Shown here piece after piece: positions 54,162 to 64,000 of a DNA stretch of 64,000 bases; the first letter of the stretch is position 1; every line of letters begins with the position of its first letter. The stretch is from positions 372,001-436,000 of the forward strand of contig JAJTUP010000035.1 of the NCBI GenBank assembly GCA_021399435.1, given 5' to 3'. The notes beneath the pieces were generated by a model. That model did not search any database. It was not told the DNA's origin and saw nothing but the letters and a program-made list of their open reading frames with translations. The translations under genes were made by a program, and so were the position numbers. Origin of the DNA: Diaporthe sp. PMI_573 (Eukaryota > Ascomycota > Sordariomycetes > Diaporthales > Diaporthaceae).

Positions 54162-56452
54162 CATAGAATGAAGATAGTCGCAACCGCAAAGACAAAGCGA
54201 GAAGGATGGACCACGTCCGGACTATAGACGTCAATTTGCTTGTTCTGACTAGGATACCTCGGGGCTTAGCCAGCAGGATTTTCTAATGGTTGTTGTTAAT
54301 TCCTTGATTGATTTATATAGAATCATGGCATTTGATTGAAATACGGAATGCTTATTTCGGAATTCTAATTTCAGAAAACCCAGTTTGTTGGTACCTAGGT
54401 GGGGTATGGCCGCCGAGGGGTCTTGATTACCTGCTAGCTCCGCAATCAGAAAACAATGTCAAGCTTTGGAAACAAGGTACTACTTCTATCAGAAACGACG
54501 GAGCGTCTCGCTATGCGTGCACTGTTCGTTGGTGTTTCACGTTATCGTAGGGGGGAGCAAGGCAGCAGTGGACATGGTGGCTGGCTTTGTTCTCTTCGAC
54601 CTTATAATGGCCGATTCCTGCCTTTGACCATAGTAAATGTAAGTAGATGATGTAATATTATGGCGGATATCTGAGTAGAACGACTAAGCAGAAGAATCAG
54701 AAGCACTATCAGAATCCGAGTCAACCGTCGTGGTGGTGGTGCCGGCGAGGTTAAGGCTAAGGCTTGGAGGGTGGTCAGTATCGGGAACACATTACCACAA
54801 ATAAACCTCCTGACCTAGTTCCACACCACTAATTTAGGAACCTTCCGACATTGACCCATTCCGCCTAGACCACTACGGCTTGCAGCTCCGGGTACTCTTC
54901 CAACCTGGTATCAGCAATGGCTTCTGGTCTCTTTTGATATACACCCGATCGTCTTCGTCCCCCAGCCAGGCATTCGTGTTGTATCCTGTGAATTATTGGC
55001 ACAAATTTTGCAGTACCCACTGAAGCCTGTGTAGACCACGATCTCACCCTTAGCTTTGTCATTTCTGACGGTAATTTGCCCTTACGGTTATTTGTTCCCG
55101 CGATTTCAGGCTGACAATTTCCCCTAAGATCTAATGCCTGAATCCTTTTGACCAAGTCGTGAGGCATGTTGAAAATCTGGGGGGATCAACCCTTATTCCT
55201 CTTCAAGCCATTGAGAGCATTCGGCAGGTATTAGAGCACTTCCAGCCTTTCAACATGCAGCTGCCAACGAAACCAAGCAAGCCAACCCACAGCGACCTCC
55301 CTCGCCCCCGATTTCGCCATAGATCCTTAGCTCACCCAAGCAACAAGAACGACAGGAATCAGCAACCGTTCTCAGCTTTCGTCATAAAAGGGTGTCCTTT
55401 CGAATTAAGGGAAAGAGAATCAGGTAGTTTAGGTAGTTATCAATCCGCCAGAGTAACGAAGAACGCCGCCGAGGAAGAGACGAGTGTCGAGAGAAATTGG
55501 CCCAACACATTTGTATAGTTAATTCAACTACTGTATATATTAGGAATAGAAAACAACGCAGAAAAGAGTGTGTCTATCTAGTGTCTACACCTTCAGCGGA
55601 TCTCTGCAGTACATACAGAATCGCTTATCAAGCATAAGTTATACTCACACCCCTTATCCTCCTTAGCAAGGACTTTGACATGCAGAAAATCAACTCGCAT
55701 AGAATCTTACACCTTTCGCTAGCAGGCCTTCTAATTATACATTCAAATCCAGACCGTAGACCTTGCCGTTCTGTGTTCCGGAAAATTGTCAGATGAGTGG
55801 AATTTTGGGTCAAAGTCCCTCGGTGCACCAAATTTTTTAACGAGGTCCTTTTCACGGAATGGTTCTAAAACACGTTCCCGTCTCCCTGTCCGAATATAGC
55901 CACGGTGAAGCGTTATTCCGCTGCTGGAAATATGCCAATTTTTGCTTCCGCCCGGTCGTATGGCTGGATCAAATTCGACAAGTATAGACTTGGATCTTCT
56001 TTGTATATCGGAGACCTTTGGGACAGCGCAATCGCCGTAATAGAGGGCCAAAGCCACTTAAGGACCAAGGGACCCAACTTGCCCCTAGGATCGGCATGGC
56101 TGACTCCCACATTGCAGCATACCATGACTTGGTATGGATAGACGAAACTAAGACCATTGAAAAAACATGAATTCTGCGAAGGATTGATTTAAGTGGATGC
56201 AAATGTTGTGAGGCAAGACATTAGAGGTAGGCACGGCAACCATGAGGGTCGATCAGCTCAAGGTCAGTAGATGTCTTTGGTGTCATGGACCAGATTCCAA
56301 ATGCTCACATAAATAATGCCAAAGAGGCGAGGTCAACATATGAGGAAGTGATTCTATACTAAAATGGACTTCACAAAAGTAAGGGCAAAGGTATTGTTGA
56401 AGACTATCATGGAGGGGCAGTATTAAAGTACTTCTTTTAAGTACTATATCTA
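54162..56452. other. Gap with no recognised gene
   Basis: Short frames only, the largest being 119 codons (55159-55518, plus) and 104 codons (55743-56057, minus). Neither resembles a known family. Confidence 0.45.
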
Positions 56453-56927
56453 TTATGGTTGCGAAATCTTCCACTCTTCATCCCAATTGTTGAAAGGCCC
56501 CGGCAGCCAACAACGGACAAAGCAGGAACCCAGCTCCTCGCACTTTTCAGTTGACCTGTCTTGGCCGCTGAGAGGGTCGACAAGGGTAGCCTCGCGCTGA
56601 TCCAGACAAATGGTGAGGCATGCGTCGTGCGTGAAAGATGATCTCAGCTCTGCACATGCATAGCAATTAACATCAGCGAGCGGATCATATACATTGGTGT
56701 TGGCTTGGCAGTTATGCTTGTTGTAGTGGTTGTCAGATTAGAAGAAGAAGGTTTAGCCCTTTGAGTCCGATTTTGCTTACTGGTGTAGCGTAACTGTTGA
56801 GCGTGCCAGTCATACAGTAGTCAAAGGTGACCAACTAGGGCTCAGATATAGCCAAGATGTGCGCGTTTCTCAAAGAGGTTCACAGGAACAGCAGTACAGC
56901 ACTACCGCAGCGGGACTCATTTGATAT
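56453..56927 (-). pseudogene. Cysteine-rich secreted protein relic
   Basis: The frame is too short and broken to stand out alone. The 3' exon (56716-56453, 87 residues) encodes a Cys-rich domain: NCQANTNVY, NCYACAEL, ACLTICLDQ and KCEELGSCFVRCW. It is spliced to an upstream piece, 56834-56781 (LVTFDYCMTGTLNSYATP), across a 64-base intron (GTAAGC donor, CAAG acceptor). Further upstream in the same frame a hydrophobic signal-peptide-like segment is visible (SAVLLFL then SLRNAHILA), interrupted by TGA at 56882 and TAG at 56837. The pattern suggests a small secreted protein, possibly effector-like, now inactivated. An alternative start with a different first exon cannot be excluded. Confidence 0.5.
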
Positions 56928-58010
56928 ATTGCGAAATGCGATGGGAGATCTGGACTGCTTCTCGTGATGAGCTTTTTTGTAGAGGGGGCCAGGGTCCACA
57001 GTGGCTTGATTACGTTTGGGCCCCACCTAACTTGGCACCTTGATTGTGCAAATGGGACTATAATCGTCCATCACCTCCAGTTACACTCAGCACTAGATGC
57101 GGATTGCCAAGGAAGTAGCACTGTTATCCGGTAGGAAACCAGGAAACCAGTATCCATTTCTGTCTGCGGCATTTGCTGCCGTTCCCGCCATTGCCAGCCG
57201 TTAGGTCCACGTATAGCAACTGGTTGACAATTCTCTGTGCCCCCATCCGCTGCTTATTAGCCGCTGGTCTTGAACTTGAGGATGCCAAGGCCGTTGCTAT
57301 GGCGATATCCCCAACCTCTCTGCAAAGGCACTGATATTTTGCGCCATACGAAGATGAAAGGTAGATCGATGAGTTCGATGCAGACGCAGTAACTGACCGT
57401 GAGTGAATGGTATGATCTGATTTCCAAAACTACAAATTACCTCTAAAAAGCCGTCCTCCTGCCCGACTCTTAAACGCTCCTCGTAAGCGTGAACATCTCA
57501 AAATCTCCTTTTTCTACAATCAGCCATTCTTTTATATATTTTTTAACCGAATCCACTGGACCTCCAGGGAGATAGGGCTAAAGTTTTATCAGTCTGCAAC
57601 AGATGGGGAGGTTACAGCAAACAAGGTTCAGCTATTGGCGCACGAGTTTTGGTGGCAACCCTTTTGCACTAGCTGTACGATCCAGATCTACGGCAGAAGC
57701 CAAAGCCCAATACTCTTCACTGCGTCTCTTGTTCGACCTGTGCCGGAGGGGCTGATATGGGTATTCTGCACCCAGGGATACTGGATTCTCAGCAACTTTT
57801 CCACATCTTTTCGCCAAATCGCTGGCCTCTATTAGAAGATCGACCATATGCTGAGTTCCAATGCCGCGAACTTGGAATACTACCATATAAACCATCTTCC
57901 GTACCACTACTGCCGTGCTCTCGTCTGTGATTTCGAGCAGCCGACCCTATCTCTGCGAGAGCGTTACCAAATTGTTCTCGCGCGCGCACACACACACACA
58001 TACACACACG
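56928..58010. other. Gap with no recognised gene
   Basis: Nothing conserved is seen. It ends in a CG/CA dinucleotide repeat at about 57979-58008 just before the next start codon. Confidence 0.45.
57979..58008. repeat. (CG)n(CA)n simple repeat in a 5' leader
   Basis: A CGCGCGCG run passes into CACACACA with one TA interruption, immediately upstream of the ATG at 58011. Confidence 0.9.
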
Positions 58011-58572
58011 ATGCCTCCTAAGGAGAGCGCTCGGAAGATCGCCCTGGCTGCCAACAAGTAAGTATTGAGCTCGTTTCGAGCTCGTAGAGCGCTTGTTGAA
58101 GCATTGATACTAACGCTTTGAGCAGGGCAGACTAGTCAAGAAGATCCGGCTGGGTGGGCCTCGTAGCGCTTGGTCTGCGGCCGAGTAGGCCGAGCAGGCC
58201 GCTATCGACCAACGGCTTGGCCGCGCTGTGCCTGAGCCCGTGTCCGAGTCCGAGTCCGAGCAGGCTGGCGGTTGCAGGGACGTTCCCTGCATGGGTTGCC
58301 TGCGCTCTGCGCTTGCCGCGTGTTCGACCGGTGTCTGTGTCGAGCAGCCTAACCCGGGCCGGTCCCAGCGCTGTGCTCGGTGCGCCTCCGGGCACTAGTG
58401 CTTGCCGGTGCCGCCGCTTGCCGTGCGCGCAGCCACCGCGCTTGTCAGCGCCCTCGAGGCCGGCGAGCCCAAGAAGGTAGATCTCCCGCTTGTGTCTGGC
58501 CCGCTCTATGTACATAACTGTGGAAGAGACCTCAATTGTGGAGATTTTGAGTCATTTGTCATGTCCTGGTAG
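58011..58572 (+). pseudogene. Relic of a fungal CxxC-containing family
   Basis: Exon 1 (58011-58057) encodes MPPKESARKIALAAN. A 73-base intron with GTAAGT donor and perfect TACTAAC branch point follows, and exon 2 starts at 58131 in frame. The conserved block reads VPCMGCLRSALAACSTGVC and RCARCASGH, then an Ala/Leu-rich end (VRAATALVSALEAGEPKK). This matches a Sordariomycete family of unknown function with paired CxxC motifs. Two in-frame TAG codons (58186 and 58396) interrupt it; the frame is otherwise open to a TAG at 58570. Confidence 0.6.
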
Positions 58573-59934
58573 GCACTGTCGTCTGGTGATGAGTTTCGTG
58601 CTTGCAGGAATAACCAGTCCAGCTGTTGCTGAGGGCGGCCGTCTATGTACGCCTCCGTGAGCCCGATTTGGACAGTATGTGCCTGTGTGAGCCGCGTGCT
58701 GCAACTGAGCCTCAGGCATTTCTGTTCTACCGGCCGACTCTGGCTGGGCTGCTGAAAGTGTTGGCAGGGTACGCGATCCGGGGTACGTCTTCAATGGGAC
58801 GACGACTCAAGCGGCAGACGCACTTTAGGATGTCAGCGAGATGAGAGGGAAGCTGGAAGAGCTCCAGATACCTGGAAATATATCCCGATTGGAATCAAGA
58901 TTGTCTACGATGAAGGAGAACTACATCTTCACAATTCCTTCTCGTGATTTCCCAACATGGGTAAGCCTTCCACAACGACGTTCCACGCAAGCATACCGCT
59001 GTCAACTGAAAACTGACGGACGACCATATAGGCACGCTATGTGTGATAGCAGCGTTTTCCTAAGCAAGGTACGCAAGGTACGCAAGGTACTCGGACTCAG
59101 CTAGTTCAGTCTTGTACTCCCGCATGTTGACAACCATGTAACAACTGAGACCTTTTTTGCGGGTCATTTATTTCACAGTACTTTTGTTAGTATGCATATA
59201 GTATGTTTAAAGTAGTGCACTTGGGGACGTTTCGAATTCCGTCGAACACCGCCTCATCCATACGCGGAGCGTAGTGAATTATTCACATATGATTTAATTG
59301 TCCATTTGCCATATCTGCCTTTATTGCGCCTTCTTGGAACCGGAGCCGTGCGAGGGCGGGGAGGCCCCGTTATGAAACATCCATTTATTGAAAGTAGGCT
59401 TTGCGGAAAGGTTTTCATGAGAATAAAGCGATGATGATAGCCAATATTATGGTAAGTATAATAAAAAAGATTAACAATGAAGCCTTGGCCGGGACATTGG
59501 GTGCGAAATAGATACCTAATACACTATACCTAAGGAGAGCTATCGTGAAAGCTTCCCGATGCCGCGCTTCCACGTCTCTTCCGCCTCCTTGTCGCCTACC
59601 GCGCGGACGGCGGCTGTCGAGTCACGCACCTCAAGCTGCCATTGAAGTTGGTTTTGTCTTGTCTCGACGTACCTGTGGCGCTATGGAAGGGGCAGGCCTC
59701 GTCAACCCTACGCTGACGCTGGGGGTCCTGAATGTTGAGGGACTTGGTTAGGATTCTTCTGATTTGCCCAAGGAAATGGTGCTTCATTTCCCATCATACT
59801 TGCGTTTGATTTGGCTCGAAGAAAAAGAAGTCGGTGTGGCAGTTAGAGGTGAATAACACTGTAGAAAGTATTCCTCCCCATCAGAATCCCTACTTCGTTT
59901 AGCAATGCTAGGTGGTCTAAGCCCTTCCCTCCCA
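58573..59934. other. Gap with no recognised gene
   Basis: Short frames only; a three-unit ACGCAAGGT repeat lies at about 59070-59093. Nothing else stands out. Confidence 0.45.
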
Positions 59935-61422
59935 CTATCCACTCTTCAACCCAGGAGTATTCCCTCTGGCGTGGACACTTTTGTTTTCCCAAGAAACAAC
60001 CCTCACCGTCTCAGCTGCCGGAACACTTTTGCTCGTACCAACGAGATCGCTGAGTCCCCTCGCACCCTGGGTCTTCGCCTTCGTCGCTAGATATCTCGAC
60101 TGCTGGTCTTGCGAGCCCGTGCGTGCTGAGGCGCTGTTGCCCGTACCGTACTCCGTTGCAGTGCATCGGGGTAGGCTTTTGGTGGCGCTAGACAGAGTCA
60201 CAGCGGTCTGAAGCTGTAGCATATCTTGACAGGCCGCAATCCGAGCACTGCGACGAAGCGATTGGGTGGTCTTCGAAGGCTGACGCGAAGTCCTTGTGCG
60301 CTTCTTTCGCTGCAGATGACCACTAGGCGGGTTCCCATTCGAATTCGGACTTTCCATAGCCTTCGCTGCAAGGTCATCGATATGTGGTCCTCCAAGCTCA
60401 GTATTTCCGGACTCGTGAGACTCCCCAGCCGATCCTGTATCAGCCCCGGCGGGGGTCTCACTGTGATAACCTAAGTCTATGCCGCTGCGTTTTAACCGCT
60501 TGGCAGGTGGTCTCTCGTCAGCAGCAACGTCGCTCCTGCGCTTTGACTTCCCTCTTTGGTGACCGGAATCGGCATTGAGGCCTGGCATTGATTCCGGAAC
60601 CTGGCCGCTACGTTTCAGCCGCTTGGATGGCGACCCTTCGTCGGTAGCATCGTCGCGGCTGCGCTTGGGTTTCGCTCTTTGGTAGCTAGGACTGTCCTTG
60701 CTGCTTGGCGTTGGGCCAGGCTCACCAGCATCCCGCCTCTGCTTCTTGAGAATTCGATCGTGCGTGGCCTCATCGTCCTGGTCAGGTTCCAAACTCCTTT
60801 TCATGCTATGAACGGTGTCTAGACTTGTATAGGCCACGCTGAATTCGTTTAACTCGGCCTCGATAAGCGGGATTTGTTTCAGGGCCCACCGCACCCGGAT
60901 ATTGTGGCGCTCTGCCTCCCTTTTGGTAGTCAAGTAATGCCCTACCGACTGCATGAACTCTGTGACGAGGTCATTTCGCCTCTTGGTCGACGCCAGTGCT
61001 CTTTGTGCTGCTTCGACCCTCGACTGGGCCTCCTCTATCATCTGCAGACGCGCTGCTGAGGTAGGTCGAGAGCCCCCAGGTTTATTGATGTCGCTGTGTG
61101 CCGATGTCAGGACCGCTTTAGCAGCCGATCTGGCCGACGCAACAGCCCGAGTGGCCTGATCCCTTTCACTCTGATGCCGCAACGCACATTCGATATTGCA
61201 CACATACTCCTTGGTCTCGAACGGCCTTAACACGCTCGATTCCACAAGCTTCTTCCATGCTACGTCGTATTTTGGCTGCATACGCTTGACACGGCTGGCG
61301 TATCGGTAGTGCACCCAGCACTCGTAGCCCAGGTACTCGATCCAGGTCGTCAGCTTGTCTTGCTGTGTCGGGTTGTCGTCGAACTGGAACGGCTGGGTGA
61401 AGCCATACTCCGCAAGAATCGG
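59935..61422 (-). CDS. Uncharacterised helical protein with repeated nuclear-type basic motifs
   Basis: The frame is open from 61422 and gives about 495 residues. It begins with a conserved segment: FDDNPTQQDKLTTWIEYLGY, then CWVHYRYASRVKRMQ and WKKLVESSVLRPF. A long helical region follows (EEAQSRVEAAQRALASTKRR), then a low-complexity half with two repeats ending KRLKRSG, probable bipartite nuclear signals, and a terminal Ser/Thr/Gln-rich tail. The family is known to me only as hypothetical proteins of filamentous ascomycetes. The natural start is probably ATG at 61492 (MANFGDALRFSREKLAAATF), but that piece is in another frame, with a switch near 61425, so either a one-base indel or an unseen intron is present. 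Confidence 0.6.
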   Translation of the reverse strand, partial: PILAEYGFTQPFQFDDNPTQQDKLTTWIEYLGYECWVHYRYASRVKRMQPKYDVAWKKLVESSVLRPFETKEYVCNIECALRHQSERDQATRAVASARSAAKAVLTSAHSDINKPGGSRPTSAARLQMIEEAQSRVEAAQRALASTKRRNDLVTEFMQSVGHYLTTKREAERHNIRVRWALKQIPLIEAELNEFSVAYTSLDTVHSMKRSLEPDQDDEATHDRILKKQRRDAGEPGPTPSSKDSPSYQRAKPKRSRDDATDEGSPSKRLKRSGQVPESMPGLNADSGHQRGKSKRRSDVAADERPPAKRLKRSGIDLGYHSETPAGADTGSAGESHESGNTELGGPHIDDLAAKAMESPNSNGNPPSGHLQRKKRTRTSRQPSKTTQSLRRSARIAACQDMLQLQTAVTLSSATKSLPRCTATEYGTGNSASARTGSQDQQSRYLATKAKTQGARGLSDLVGTSKSVPAAETVRVVSWENKSVHARGNTPGLKSG

Positions 61423-61492
61423 TTATCCAGTTGAATGTAGCTGCAGCCAGCTTCTCCCTAGAAAACCGAAGGGCATCACCAAAATTCGCCAT
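61423..61492 (-). other. Out-of-frame 5' end of the helical protein gene
   Basis: Codons from 61492 encode MANFGDALRFSREKLAAATF and NW before the frame is lost at ATAA near 61425. Removing one A would connect it to the downstream frame. Confidence 0.5.
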
Positions 61493-61894
61493 CGCTGTCC
61501 TTGTGTGTGGGATTCTGTAAGGGCTGTCGTCAGCCTTGTCACTAATTTAATATATAGGGAATTTACTGCGAAGGACGCAAACCTGAGTCCCTTTTGCAGA
61601 GCTGATAAAGTACTTTTATAAACTTTCGAAGTACTGCATAGTACGCACATGGGAATATACCGAAACAAGTACCCATCAAAGTGTGTTTCTATAACGTCCT
61701 ACACTATAGTACTTTTCTGATCGTCGCAGAGCTAAATGTACCTGATTCCTTAAACATAAATATGGAAGTCCCATAGTATATACTGTACTCCTTTATCAGC
61801 AGGAGAGCTGCCTCTTACTGGTAACACGATCGGTGCCACTGTTTTGCAAGTTTTACTTACAAACCGGTGTTGCACCATACCCTCCCACTTCCAA

Positions 61895-62149
61895 ATGGAT
61901 CCAGAAACTCGAAATAAAGTGGTGAAAAAAGCTAAGCGTGAACGTGAGATGTTTCGAAAGCGACTACGAACGATCATGAAATAGGTAGAAGGACTTCATA
62001 CTCAATGTGGGGGGGAGGCGTTTCTCGCCGTTCACAAGAATGGAAAGTTTTATGTGTTTTCCTCGAATCCAGAAAACAAAAGGTGGCCGCCGCCTCTGAG
62101 CGACATTGTTAGTCCAGACATTGCATTTATTAGCAACATTTGGCGCTAA
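61895..62149 (+). pseudogene. MADS-like (SRF-type) domain relic
   Basis: The frame from ATG at 61895 reads MDPETRNKVVKKAKREREMF, then RKRLRTIMK, a TAG at 61982, then VEGLHTQCGGEAFLAVHKNG, KFYVFSSNPENKRWPPPL and DIV. The order basic helix, hydrophobic helix, then G-K-F-Y-V-F strand and W-P-P matches short fungal MADS-like proteins. One amber codon interrupts it where relatives have Lys. It ends at 62149, overlapping the cut edge of a pogo relic on the other strand. Confidence 0.6.
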
Positions 62150-62571
62150 TTGCTTGTCAGATGCTCACATATCCATTGCCAGAAATTCATCATCCAACTA
62201 AACCCAGTAGCGCCCAAGGAGAATGGCAAGAAGCCGTTGATGAGGACAGCAACAGGCTTGCCATCACGCGATGCCAGCAGAAGGTTAGCCATATCTTCCA
62301 CACTAGAAAGCCGCATTGGAAATCCTCGTGCATCTTGCTCAATGATATATTGAACAAGTGTTTGCTCTTCAACCGGGTCAAGTTTATGCTTCTCGACGCG
62401 TAATTCTTTGCGATGAGGTCGGTTATTCATCCTGTGCTTAAGAGTGGAGTAGGGGACACCAAAGATCTGTGCAGCCCGAAGCGCACTTAAGGGTTTTTTA
62501 TTAGTTGTTTTTGATTTTGTAATAGCCTGAAGGGCTAGAAGGATCTTGTCTTCTTTTGAGTAGATTGGCAT
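62146..62571 (-). pseudogene. Fot1/pogo transposase N-terminal fragment
   Basis: The frame encodes the psq-type helix-turn-helix (LSALRAAQIFGVPYSTLKHR) and the start of the CENP-B-type helix-turn-helix (LDPVEEQTLVQYIIEQDARG, FPMRLSSVEDMANLLL). After about residue 107 the similarity is lost and the frame ends at 62146. The DDE core is missing. It is the complementary half of the tail fragments seen at 20916 and 31612, but of a separate copy. Confidence 0.85.
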
Positions 62572-62894
62572 TATGGTTGTTGATTTCTAGCGTGTAGAGT
62601 ATTTAAGTAGGTAGAATGATGCGAGACTGACGCGAAAAATAGGGACGCGATCTGCACCAAAAACAAACCAGCCCACCAAAACCTTAAACTTTCAGACTGG
62701 CACTGCACCCCCACCACACCTCCAAATTGACCAAATCATGTTAAAATAAGGAGTTTAAAGCAATTGGCACCAATTGGTGCCAAATACAATTGACCTTTTT
62801 GCCCTGGGTGGGTGCTGGGGTTGGCTAAAGTTGGTGGTTTACCTAAAAATCGCTCGCTTAGTGTCATCGCTCGCTGAAGTGTCCAACCACGTTA
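62146..62894 (-). mobile_element. 5' end of a Fot1/pogo element with long terminal repeat
   Basis: The outer end is CCAACCACGTTA at 62883-62894 (TAACGTGGTTGG on the other strand). The next 300 bases match, in opposite orientation, the terminal region at 30545-30870, including TTGGCACCAATTGGTGCCAA at 62764-62783. Subterminal AAGCGAGCGAT units occur twice. The N-terminal part of a transposase follows on the minus strand and is cut at about 62150. Confidence 0.75.
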
Positions 62895-63002
62895 CTGCTG
62901 ATTCGTATAAATATATTTCATCCCAACCCAGCCCTAGACCTATGTTAACTTAAAATCTTCTTCAGGCCTTAAGCTTTTATAATAGCCACAATTAGTCTCA
63001 TA

Positions 63003-63152
63003 ATGTTTCCCATCGCCCTACTAACTACTACCGTCTTCATTCTTGCGATAGGTAACGCGTCGCCGCTAAAAGCCGAAGAACGCAATACCTTTCCAATTGA
63101 TAGTACGTTCTGCCGATATAAAAGAGACTCACTAAACAATGTCGTCAACTAA
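63003..63152 (+). CDS. Candidate small secreted protein (first exon or whole gene)
   Basis: ATG at 63003 opens MFPIALLTTTVFILAIGNAS, a clean signal peptide, followed by PLKAEERNTFPID and one Cys, with a stop at 63150. A GTACGT donor inside it (63100-63105) and a TAG acceptor near 63170 suggest an intron. The sequence behind it (about 63171-63418) encodes Cys-containing text (AFKCQLRDW, ELRCSSADV, NNCVSLEF) in shifting frames. A TATAAATA lies about 95 bases upstream. It may be a living small secreted protein or a decayed one; the exact exon structure is unresolved. Confidence 0.4.
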   Translation: MFPIALLTTTVFILAIGNASPLKAEERNTFPIDSTFCRYKRDSLNNVVN

Positions 63153-63418
63153 AACCAAGGATCCAAGCTAGGTTTCGTCGAAATAGCCATTCCTTTCAAA
63201 ACGCCGGCGTGGTCGACAACCCGGATATCGCTCTAAATGATGCATTTAAGTGCCAGCTTCGGGACTGGTAAATACCAAGTTGAGCTGAGATGCTCTTCGG
63301 CAGATGTGCCATTCGCTTTGCTGTGCGGCCTGTTCAAATGGCCACACCGGTGGACTGCTCAGGCATCGAAAGGTATCAACAATTGTGTCTCTTTGGAATT
63401 CTTGAAAAATACAGAATG

Positions 63419-64000
63419 AACTAGTTTTCGTTCTGTTCCAGGCTCAACTATTTCACCTAGAAATCTCTCGAGTCTGGATTCTGGGACGGCGGGTCTATCC
63501 TTTCTACATGAATCCGGATATTCGCGCCCAAAAAAATGGATGGCGCGCCCAATTTCATGACTAATCAGGCTGCAGCCAATCAGAGCCTCCCATTTCAACC
63601 CCCTTCACCACCCCAACATGGTGCGTTTTGCAGCCTCAACCATATGCACTGCGAAACCTCCTTTGCCCACCAACTTCAACCCACCCGCCAACCACCAACG
63701 CCTTGCCCAATCGACTATTTGCTTCGTGTCATCGATTAATTCAGCATTGAAAACATACTCTAGCTACTCAGATATTAAACCTATAGCGTTGTGGCGATGT
63801 CAGAGGTCCCGGATTACTCAGGGCTCCAGGCGCAGTGGCAGGTCGATTGTCATAACTGGAACACCAACATCACCGCTTATAAAATCGCTTAGGATCATTG
63901 ATGAGGAGAGGAAGAGACAAATCCCCAGAAATGTTGGCGTCAGAGTGCAGGCGAAATGGATAAATCGGGAGCAGATCGAGAGAGCTCCAGATCCTCGTCA
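63419..64000. other. Window end: promoter-like DNA and an open frame running off the edge
   Basis: A CCAAT sequence (about 63575) and a pyrimidine/CA-rich leader suggest a promoter. From about 63795 a plus-strand frame stays open to the window end (SGRSIVITGTPTSPLIKSLR, then VGVRVQAKWINREQIERAPD). Its family is unknown. Confidence 0.3.

Noticed and set aside
1..64000. Possible giant cargo-carrying element (Starship) because a ferric reductase and NLR-like genes co-occur
   Set aside because: No tyrosine recombinase captain of the DUF3435 type was seen and no element boundaries are visible.

Overview
The window is nuclear DNA of a filamentous ascomycete. Sordariomycete affinity is an inference from the gene families (a Cap20-type perilipin, 2EXR, PigL_N/STAND and HMG-box proteins). 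The genes have short introns of about 45-75 bases with GTAAGT-like donors and CTRAC branch points. No complete tRNA, rRNA or CRISPR array was found. The stretch is a transposon-rich, accessory-like part of the genome with a few intact host genes embedded in it.

Layout. 1-9 kb: an intact STAND-N-terminal/ankyrin gene, an unclear proline/serine-rich reading frame, and a 5'-truncated NACHT (NLR-type) relic. 9-14.6 kb: relics of a Myb/SANT gene and an HMG-box gene, then a Helitron helicase relic. 14.9-16.8 kb: an intact five-exon intracellular alpha-amylase. 17.8-22.4 kb: a decayed hAT element, the 3' end of a Fot1/pogo element and a hAT C-terminal remnant. 23.1-24.9 kb: a Zn2Cys6 regulator. 27.5-36.5 kb: a shortened hAT element, a 2EXR gene, a broken pogo element, a complete hAT element with an apparently intact transposase and 8-bp target duplications, and a 729-bp hAT miniature that keeps only the dimerisation domain. 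36.7-39.8 kb: an unknown gene, a stand-alone Gag-like gene, a 5'-truncated Ser/Thr phosphatase and retrotransposon scraps. 40.4-46.0 kb: a Cap20/perilipin gene and a four-exon ferric reductase. 46-52 kb: no recognisable gene. 52-54.2 kb: a broken pair made of an unknown gene fragment and an MFS transporter with a poly-G frameshift. 56.4-63.4 kb: relics of cysteine-rich and MADS-like genes, a long nuclear-type protein gene, a pogo 5' end with long inverted repeats, and a small secreted-protein candidate.

How it works together. The intact host genes (amylase, Zn2Cys6 factor, Cap20, ferric reductase) do not form an obvious cluster; each looks independently transcribed. Most of the remaining sequence is mobile: at least five hAT copies or remnants, three pogo copies, one Helitron and retroelement fragments. 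The most distinctive pattern is that three unrelated short hAT elements each retain only the C-terminal dimerisation domain, beside one full-length element that could supply the active enzyme.
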